From Clostridiales bacterium (GTDB taxonomy: Bacteria > Bacillota > Clostridia > Lachnospirales > WQUN01), in NCBI GenBank assembly GCA_031271275.1, contig JAISWA010000229.1, positions 1 through 12,353 on the forward strand: a DNA stretch of 12,353 nt, written 5' to 3'. The notes beneath the pieces are model-generated. The model had not been told where the DNA came from. It ran no database searches and worked only from the letters and a program-made list of their open reading frames with translations. Numbering within the stretch: the stretch's first letter is position 1; the number at the start of each line of letters is the position of its first letter. The translations under genes were made by a program, and so were the position numbers. Below are positions 7,554 to 12,353 of this stretch, in pieces.

Positions 7554-8531
7554 TTGTCTACGGAAAAGCAGTTAAAAATCGGCGTGTTAACCAGCAGCGG
7601 CGACGCGCCGGGCATGAACGCCGCCATACGCGCGGTGGCGCGTACCGGCGCGTACCACAACATGAAGGTGTACGGCATTATGCGCGGTTACGAGGGGCTG
7701 CTCAGCGCCGAAATTGAGGAGCTTGAGCCACGGGAGGTTTCGAACATCATTTTCCGGGGCGGGACGCTGCTGCTTACCGCCCGGTGCGAGGAAATGAAAA
7801 CCGTGGAAGGGCAGGAGCGCGCCGCCAACGTGGCGAAAGTGCTCGGGCTTGACGCGCTCATCGTGGCGGGCGGCGACGGTTCGCTTCGGGGGGCGCAGGC
7901 GTTGAGCAAGCTCGGGGTCAACGTCATCGGTATACCCGCGACCATAGACCTTGACATGGCGTGTACGGAGTACACCATCGGCTTTGACACCGCCATCAAT
8001 ACCGGTATGGAAGCGATCAACCGTATACGCGACACCTCCACCTCCCACGAGCGCTGCAGCGTGGTGGAGGTCATGGGGCGGTCGGCGGGGCATCTCGCGC
8101 TGTGGTGCGGCATTACCGGCGGCGCGGAGGAAGTGATGATCCCCGAGTATAAGGAGCTGAACACGGAAAGAGTGGTGCAGCAGATTATCGAGAACCGTTC
8201 CAAGGGCAAACGCCACAATTTGATTGTGGTGGCGGAAGGCGTGGGCGGAAGCGTCGCGTTGGCGCAGGAATTGCAAAGCGTGTTGGGCATACAGTCCCGC
8301 GCCACGGTGTTGGGGCATTTGCAGCGGGGCGGCGCGCCTACGGCGTTGGACCGTATGCACGCGTCGGTAATGGGTTACATGGCGGTGGAAGCGGTGGTGC
8401 GGGGTGAGCGGAACAAGGCGGGTATCGTAAAGGACGGGCGGCACGCGCTGATGGATTTGGACGAGGCGCTTGCGTGTACGAAGCCCTACGACCATTCGTT
8501 GTATGAAATGATTAAGGTGCTTGCGATATAG
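7554..8531 (+). CDS. pfkA: ATP-dependent 6-phosphofructokinase
   Basis: The enzyme phosphorylates fructose-6-phosphate to fructose-1,6-bisphosphate, the committing step of glycolysis, in the cytosol. It has 325 residues, close to the usual 320 for bacterial PfkA. GGDGS at 106-110 has Gly109 where PPi-dependent enzymes have Asp, so ATP is the likely donor. TID (130-132) holds the catalytic Asp132. YTIGFDTA, RDTSTSHER, VMGRSAGH, VAEGVGG and VLGHLQRGG form the fructose-6-phosphate and effector sites. Three usually strict positions differ: TSSGD instead of TSGGD (Ser15), PAT instead of PGT (Ala129), and TIDLD instead of TIDND (Leu133). The TTG start follows AGGAGAG by six bases; no nearer ATG precedes the conserved KIGVLTS block. 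It sits between dnaE and pyk and is probably co-transcribed with both. The family is certain; kinetic and allosteric properties may differ from the textbook enzyme. Confidence 0.95.
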   Translation: MSTEKQLKIGVLTSSGDAPGMNAAIRAVARTGAYHNMKVYGIMRGYEGLLSAEIEELEPREVSNIIFRGGTLLLTARCEEMKTVEGQERAANVAKVLGLDALIVAGGDGSLRGAQALSKLGVNVIGIPATIDLDMACTEYTIGFDTAINTGMEAINRIRDTSTSHERCSVVEVMGRSAGHLALWCGITGGAEEVMIPEYKELNTERVVQQIIENRSKGKRHNLIVVAEGVGGSVALAQELQSVLGIQSRATVLGHLQRGGAPTALDRMHASVMGYMAVEAVVRGERNKAGIVKDGRHALMDLDEALACTKPYDHSLYEMIKVLAI

Positions 8532-8544
8532 GCGCCGCCTATAT
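8526..8544 (+). repeat. Stem-loop at the pfkA-pyk junction
   Basis: ATATAGGC (8526-8533) pairs perfectly with GCCTATAT (8537-8544) around a 3-base loop. It overlaps the pfkA stop codon (8529-8531) and ends six bases before the pyk ribosome binding site. There is no T run after it, so it should not terminate. It may stabilise or mark a processing point in the pfkA-pyk mRNA, or affect access to the pyk ribosome binding site. Confidence 0.65.
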
Positions 8545-8550
8545 AAAAGA

Positions 8551-8557
8551 GAAGGAG
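8551..8557 (+). promoter_or_regulatory. Ribosome binding site of pyk
   Basis: GAAGGAG lies eight bases before ATG 8566. It selects this start over an in-frame ATG-less extension back to TTG 8521, which would overlap pfkA and lacks family similarity. Confidence 0.85.
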
Positions 8558-8565
8558 CGGTGTGT

Positions 8566-10317
8566 ATGAAAAAAACAAAAATTCTGGCGACGGTCGGCCC
8601 GGCGTGTAACAATGTGGAAATCATGAAGCAGATGATTCTCGCGGGGATGGACGCGGCGCGCATCAACTTTTCCCACGGGACGTATGAATCCCACACGGTA
8701 ATGATCAACCTGATCAAGGAAGCGCGGAAGGCGTTGGGGCTTCCCGTGCCGATGATACTGGACACCAAGGGGCCGGAAATACGAATCAAGACCTTTGACG
8801 CGGAAAAAATCTACTTAGAGCAAGGCGCGGAGTTCACCCTAACCACCGAGGATATCGTGGGCAACCAGAGCATCGTGTCCGTAACCTATCAAAACCTGCC
8901 CAACGATTTGAAGGAAGGCAGCCGGGTACTCATAGACGACGGGCTGATCGAGTTAAAAGTGCGCTCGCTTACGGCGACGGAAGTCAGGTGCATCGTAGTC
9001 AACTCCGGGTTCCTGAGCGCGCGCAAGGGGGTCAACGTGCCGGACGTGTACGTAAACCTGCCCTCGCTGACCGAGCGCGATATAGAGGACATACAGTTCG
9101 GCATCAAGATGGGCTTCGATTATATCGCGGCGTCTTTCATCCGCTCGGCTAACGACGTGCTGAACATACGCAAGGTGCTTGAGCAAAACGGCGGGGAGCA
9201 CATCAAGATTATCGCGAAGATAGAGTCCCGCGACGGGGTTAACAATATTGAAAGCATACTGGAAGTGGCGGACGGCATGATGGTGGCGCGGGGCGACCTC
9301 GGCGTGGAGATACCGCCGGAGGAAGTGCCCATCGTACAGAAGCAGTTAATCGGTCGCGCCAACGTGGTGGGCAAGCCGGTAATCACCGCGACGCAGATGT
9401 TGGAATCGATGGTAAAGAACCCGCGCCCCACCCGCGCCGAGGCAAACGACGTCGCCAACGCGATTTTCGACGGCTCGGACGTAATCATGCTTTCCGGCGA
9501 GACCGCCAACGGCAATTACCCGGTGGAGAGCATCACCATGATGTCGCGCATAGCCCATAAAGCGGAAAGCTCCATTAATTATTATAAGGAAATCACCACG
9601 CACCATAATGTGCTCAGCAAAAATATCACCAACGCCATCAGCTTCGCCGCGTGCTCCACGGCGGGCGACCTGAACGCCAAGTGCATCGTGCCCATAACGG
9701 ACTCCGGCTTCGCCGCGCGGATGGTTTCCCGTTCCCGCCCGGCGGTCCCCATACTCGCCATCACCACCAACGAGGTCGTGTACCGGCAAATGAACCTGAC
9801 TTGGGGATGTATCCCGCTGTTGGCGAAAGATATCAGCGGCAACGACGAAGTGTTCGACATCGCCGAAGAAATGGCGCTCAAGTCCGGCCTCGCGAAACCG
9901 GGCGACACCATTGTGGCGCTTGCGGGGGTTCCCATTGGCGTGGCGGGCACCACCAACACGCTCAAGGTGCGCACCGTCGGCAATGTGCTTGCCAAAGGCG
10001 AGGGGAATATGAAGGGGACGGTCAAGGGGCTGACCCGCGTGTTCAAAGTGCTCGAGGAGAAAGTGCCGTACTTTGAGCGGGGGGATATTCTGGTCAGCAC
10101 CGTCACTACGGACGACCAGATGGAATTTATTAAGAAAGCCGGCGCCATCGTAGTAGGCTCGTGGGAGCAGGTGGACGTGAGCCACGCGGAGACGGTGGCA
10201 AAAGCGTTGGACATCCCGTTGATTATTGCCGACGCGAAAGTGATAGACTTAATAGGCGACGGGCTTGCCGTCACGTTGGACAGCGACGAAGGGTTTATTT
10301 ATAACGGGTTCAGGTAA
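8566..10317 (+). CDS. pyk: Pyruvate kinase with C-terminal PEP-utiliser-like extension
   Basis: Pyruvate kinase transfers phosphate from phosphoenolpyruvate to ADP, the last step of glycolysis. The 583-residue length matches the long Bacillus-type enzyme (about 585) rather than the 470-residue E. coli form. Visible motifs are RINFSHG, LDTKGPEIRI, IIAKIESRDG (Lys218 and Glu220), MVARGDLGVEIP (Asp244 as metal ligand) and ATQMLESM with NPRPTRAE. The last ~110 residues resemble the mobile PEP-utiliser domain, with His540 in VSHAETVAKALDIP; the usual Thr before SHA is replaced by Val. In Bacillus this extension is not needed for catalysis, to my knowledge, and may affect stability or regulation. 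The ATG has a GAAGGAG ribosome binding site and lies 34 bases after pfkA. Grouping with pfkA couples two control steps of glycolysis in one operon. No intrinsic terminator was seen downstream. Confidence 0.96.
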   Translation: MKKTKILATVGPACNNVEIMKQMILAGMDAARINFSHGTYESHTVMINLIKEARKALGLPVPMILDTKGPEIRIKTFDAEKIYLEQGAEFTLTTEDIVGNQSIVSVTYQNLPNDLKEGSRVLIDDGLIELKVRSLTATEVRCIVVNSGFLSARKGVNVPDVYVNLPSLTERDIEDIQFGIKMGFDYIAASFIRSANDVLNIRKVLEQNGGEHIKIIAKIESRDGVNNIESILEVADGMMVARGDLGVEIPPEEVPIVQKQLIGRANVVGKPVITATQMLESMVKNPRPTRAEANDVANAIFDGSDVIMLSGETANGNYPVESITMMSRIAHKAESSINYYKEITTHHNVLSKNITNAISFAACSTAGDLNAKCIVPITDSGFAARMVSRSRPAVPILAITTNEVVYRQMNLTWGCIPLLAKDISGNDEVFDIAEEMALKSGLAKPGDTIVALAGVPIGVAGTTNTLKVRTVGNVLAKGEGNMKGTVKGLTRVFKVLEEKVPYFERGDILVSTVTTDDQMEFIKKAGAIVVGSWEQVDVSHAETVAKALDIPLIIADAKVIDLIGDGLAVTLDSDEGFIYNGFR

Positions 10318-10326
10318 CCTCGGGCG

Positions 10327-10354
10327 TTGACAAGCATTTGCCTGTTATGATAAA
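10327..10354 (+). promoter_or_regulatory. Putative promoter of the deoC-cdd-lipoprotein operon
   Basis: A perfect TTGACA (10327-10332) lies ten bases after the pyk stop. After 16 bases comes GATAAA (10349-10354), a four-of-six -10 match that lacks the final T; TATGAT at 10346 is closer to consensus but gives only a 13-base spacer. The lack of a pyk terminator means read-through could also feed this operon. Confidence 0.4.
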
Positions 10355-10373
10355 AGTGTAACAAAAATGTAAT

Positions 10374-10380
10374 GGGAGGG
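10374..10380 (+). promoter_or_regulatory. Ribosome binding site of deoC
   Basis: GGGAGGG lies six bases before ATG 10387. The earlier in-frame ATG at 10372 overlaps this site, so 10387 is preferred. Confidence 0.8.
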
Positions 10381-10386
10381 CAGCGT

Positions 10387-11052
10387 ATGGAGGATTCCTT
10401 TATTTTTTCCCGGGTGGACCATACCCTCTTGCGCGCTGACGCGACCTGGGCGGAAATAAAAGCGCTGTGCGACGAAGCCGTGCTGTACAAAACGGCGTCG
10501 GTATGCGTCCCTCCGTCTTATGTGGGCGCTATTGACAAGGAGTACGGGCGCAGGCTTACGGTTTGCACCGTAATCGGCTTTCCGCTTGGGTATTCCACCC
10601 GCCCGGTCAAGGAGGCGGAACTGGCGAACGCGCTGCTCGACGGCGCGGGGGAATTTGACATGGTAATCAACCTCGGCGACGTTAAAAACGGGAATTTCCA
10701 AAAAATCACCGACGAAATCGCTTCCCTTAAAAAGTTGGCGGGCGGCAGCGTGTTGAAAGTGATTATCGAAACCTGCTGCCTGTCGGAGGAAGAAAAGATT
10801 AAGCTGTGCGGCTGCGTGACCGAAAGCGGCGCGGATTTTATCAAGACTTCCACGGGCTTCGGGCGGCAAGGCGCGGTGCTTTCCGACATAGCGCTTTTTA
10901 AAAAGTACATAGGCCCCGAAGTTAAAATAAAAGCCGCCGGGGGCATCCGCACCCGGGAAGATATGGTCGCTTTCCTGGAAGCCGGGTGTTCGCGGCTCGG
11001 GACCAGTTCCGCCGTAAAAATCCTGACCGGCGGAAGCGCGGGGGATTATTAA
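10387..11052 (+). CDS. deoC: Deoxyribose-phosphate aldolase
   Basis: DeoC is a class I aldolase that splits 2-deoxyribose-5-phosphate into acetaldehyde and glyceraldehyde-3-phosphate, linking deoxynucleoside breakdown to glycolysis. The 221-residue protein has the expected length. RVDHTLL opens the TIM barrel, FDMVINLGDVKNG carries Asp91 of the proton relay, FIKTSTGF holds the Schiff-base Lys153, and VKIKAAGGIRT has the second active-site lysine, Lys182. The ATG at 10387 is preferred over an in-frame ATG five codons upstream because a GGGAGGG ribosome binding site overlaps that upstream codon. cdd starts three bases after its stop codon, so the two are almost certainly translated from one mRNA. 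The pair is common in Firmicutes nucleoside-salvage operons. Confidence 0.96.
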   Translation: MEDSFIFSRVDHTLLRADATWAEIKALCDEAVLYKTASVCVPPSYVGAIDKEYGRRLTVCTVIGFPLGYSTRPVKEAELANALLDGAGEFDMVINLGDVKNGNFQKITDEIASLKKLAGGSVLKVIIETCCLSEEEKIKLCGCVTESGADFIKTSTGFGRQGAVLSDIALFKKYIGPEVKIKAAGGIRTREDMVAFLEAGCSRLGTSSAVKILTGGSAGDY

Positions 11053-11055
11053 GGA

Positions 11056-11454
11056 ATGCAGGCGCTTGTGGACGCGGCGATTCTCGCGCGGGAAAGCGCT
11101 TACGCCCCCTATTCGGGCTTTAAAGTGGGCGCTGCGCTGCTTACGTCAGAAGGTAAAATATATACCGGCTGCAATATCGAAAACGCCGCCTATTCCCCGT
11201 CCAACTGCGCCGAGCGCACCGCTTTTTTCAAAGCGGTGTCGGAAGGCGAGCGGGACTTTGCCGCCGTCGCGGTGGCGGGTTGGGCGGAAGGGAAGGAAGG
11301 TTTCGCGTGGCCCTGCGGCGTGTGCCGTCAGGTAATGATGGAGTTTTGCCGCCCGGAAACCTTTCTTATCTATGTGACCGACGGAAGCAGGGTGTGCGAA
11401 AAACCCCTGGCGGAGCTCTTGCCCGAAGGCTTCGGGCGGGGTAATTTACAATAG
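11056..11454 (+). CDS. cdd: Cytidine deaminase
   Basis: Cdd converts cytidine and deoxycytidine to uridine and deoxyuridine plus ammonia, feeding pyrimidine salvage. At 132 residues it is the short, homotetrameric type known from B. subtilis. The zinc site is complete: Cys51 with catalytic Glu53 in NCAERTA, and Cys87 plus Cys90 in PCGVCRQ. GCNIENAAY (38-46) is the substrate-binding block and YSGFKVGAALL lies near the N-terminus. The ATG follows the deoC stop by three bases; GGGGGA inside the end of deoC, 11 bases upstream, and AAGGA directly before the ATG are the only ribosome-binding candidates, which favours translational coupling. Its position between deoC and a nucleoside-type binding lipoprotein supports a salvage role. 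Confidence 0.96.
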   Translation: MQALVDAAILARESAYAPYSGFKVGAALLTSEGKIYTGCNIENAAYSPSNCAERTAFFKAVSEGERDFAAVAVAGWAEGKEGFAWPCGVCRQVMMEFCRPETFLIYVTDGSRVCEKPLAELLPEGFGRGNLQ

Positions 11455-11479
11455 CAGTAAGGCATATTAAATATACTTT

Positions 11480-11485
11480 AGGAGG
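11480..11485 (+). promoter_or_regulatory. Strong ribosome binding site of the BMP-family lipoprotein gene
   Basis: AGGAGG matches the consensus fully and lies six bases before ATG 11492. It is the strongest ribosome binding site in the window, fitting a binding protein made in excess over its transporter. Confidence 0.85.
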
Positions 11486-11491
11486 TTTCAA

Positions 11492-12353
11492 ATGAAGAAG
11501 TTTATATCACTCGTATTGGCAGGGTTAATGGTGTTTGCGCTTGCCTCCTGCGGCGGCGGCGGCGGAACCACGGCTACTCAGGCGACTACGGCGGCGACCG
11601 CCGCCGCGACAGAAGCGACTACCGCGGCGACCACTGCGGCAACCACCGCGGCTGCCGACACATTTGAATTGGGTTTGATTACCGACCTCGGCACTATCGA
11701 CGACAAATCGTTCAACCAGGGCTCGTGGGAAGGTTTGGTTCAGTACGCGCAGGAAGCGAACATCCCGCACAAGTATTATCAGCCCACCGAGCAAAGCGAC
11801 GCCGCGTACCTTGACGGTATCGAGCTTGCCGTAAAAGGCGGGGCAAAGCTGATCGTAACCCCCGGTTTCCTGTTCGAAGTCCCTATTTATATGGCGCAGG
11901 ACCAATACCCGGACGTAAATTTCGTACTGGTGGACGGCAATCCCCATGACGCCGACTACAATTACAGGACCGAGAAAAACGTGGTAGGCATCACTTACGC
12001 GGAAGAACAGTCCGGCTTCCTCGCGGGCTACGCTGCGGTGAAGGACGGCTACACCAAGCTCGGGTTCATGGGCGGCATGGCGGTTCCCGCCGTGGTGCGC
12101 TTCGGCTTCGGTTTTGTGCAGGGCGCGGAATACGCCGCGCAGGAAATGGGCATATCCGGCGTCACCGTCAACTACCACTACACCGGCGGCTTTGACGCGA
12201 CGCCCGAGGCGCAGGCTATGGCGGCTTCCTGGAGCAACGACGGCGTGGAAGTTATCTTCGCCTGCGGCGGCGCGGTAGGGTTCTCGGTCATGGCAGCGGC
12301 GGAAGCTTCCGGCGCGAAAGTGATCGGCGTGGACGTTGACCAGAGCGGCGAGT
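11492..12353 (+). CDS. BMP-family (PnrA-like) nucleoside ABC transporter substrate-binding lipoprotein (3' partial)
   Basis: The frame runs open from ATG 11492 to the right edge, giving 287 complete codons; the family is about 350-400 residues, so the C-terminal part is missing. Residues 1-20 form a lipoprotein signal peptide with lipobox LASC, so Cys20 should be lipidated. Five glycines and an Ala/Thr-rich linker (26-57) follow. The mature domain begins LGLITDLGTIDDKSFNQGSWEG (split around 60-80 with Asp65, Asp70, Asp71, Asn75 and Trp79), typical of BMP/Med/PnrA proteins. Later blocks are GAKLIVTPGF, NVVGITYAEEQSGFLAGYAA, KLGFMGGMAVPAV and, at the edge, GVDVDQSGE. Known members bind purine or other nucleosides outside the cell and deliver them to an ABC importer. 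Linkage to deoC and cdd supports a nucleoside ligand; which one is unknown. The ATPase and two permeases probably follow beyond the edge. Confidence 0.9.
   Translation, partial: MKKFISLVLAGLMVFALASCGGGGGTTATQATTAATAAATEATTAATTAATTAAADTFELGLITDLGTIDDKSFNQGSWEGLVQYAQEANIPHKYYQPTEQSDAAYLDGIELAVKGGAKLIVTPGFLFEVPIYMAQDQYPDVNFVLVDGNPHDADYNYRTEKNVVGITYAEEQSGFLAGYAAVKDGYTKLGFMGGMAVPAVVRFGFGFVQGAEYAAQEMGISGVTVNYHYTGGFDATPEAQAMAASWSNDGVEVIFACGGAVGFSVMAAAEASGAKVIGVDVDQSGE

Noticed and set aside
11421..11437. 7-bp hairpin near the end of cdd as a terminator
   Set aside because: It lies inside the coding sequence and is followed by GGGG rather than a T run, so it is unlikely to stop transcription.
11445..11477. 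TTTACA and TATACT as a separate promoter for the lipoprotein gene
   Set aside because: The spacer would be 21 bases and the start site would fall inside the ribosome binding site; co-transcription with cdd is simpler.
1..12353. CRISPR array, tRNA/rRNA genes, insertion sequence, phage genes or toxin-antitoxin pairs
   Set aside because: No regularly spaced direct repeats, no tRNA- or rRNA-like sequence and no transposase, integrase or small paired genes were seen; almost all bases are explained by the genes listed.

Overview
The window looks like chromosomal DNA from a GC-rich, low-GC-lineage Gram-positive anaerobe (Firmicutes/Clostridia, probably an endospore former). The evidence is the dnaE-pfkA-pyk gene order, AGGAGG-type ribosome binding sites, TTG/ATG start use, a sortase-anchored surface protein, a PdaB-like polysaccharide deacetylase behind a sequence resembling a sporulation sigma-E promoter, and a lipobox-bearing BMP-family lipoprotein. 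No phage, transposon, CRISPR, tRNA or rRNA signal was seen. Genus cannot be told from the sequence alone.

Layout. (1) 1-1668, plus strand: the 3' end of a large cell-wall-anchored adhesin or pilin-like protein with FctA/Spy0128-type and Cna-B-type domains, a Pro/Thr/Glu stalk of 12-bp DNA repeats, and an MPKTG sortase signal. (2) 1669-1800: convergent intergenic region with one intrinsic terminator for each strand. (3) 1801-2580, minus: membrane-anchored CE4 polysaccharide deacetylase. (4) 2581-2705: its leader, with the sigma-E-like promoter, an 11-bp hairpin and a possible dispersed repeat. (5) 2706-3926, minus: TrmA/RlmD-family RNA uracil-C5 methyltransferase. (6) 3927-4056: divergent promoter region. 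(7) 4057-10317, plus: dnaE, pfkA and pyk, closely packed and probably co-transcribed. (8) 10387-12353, plus: deoC, cdd and the 5' part of a BMP-family nucleoside-type substrate-binding lipoprotein, probably one nucleoside uptake and salvage operon.

How the genes work together. PfkA and Pyk are the two control steps of glycolysis. DeoC cleaves deoxyribose-5-phosphate to acetaldehyde plus glyceraldehyde-3-phosphate, so the nucleoside operon feeds carbon into the same pathway. Cdd deaminates cytidine and deoxycytidine, and the lipoprotein probably captures nucleosides outside the cell; its ABC ATPase and permeases should lie just past the right edge.

Most of this is ordinary housekeeping sequence and I found no convincing undescribed system. 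The items most worth a second look are the sigma-E-like promoter on the deacetylase gene, non-canonical active-site residues in PfkA, an apparently intact PHP metal site in DnaE, the repeat-built stalk and MPKTG signal of the surface protein, and the hairpin/dispersed-repeat candidate at 2640-2705.
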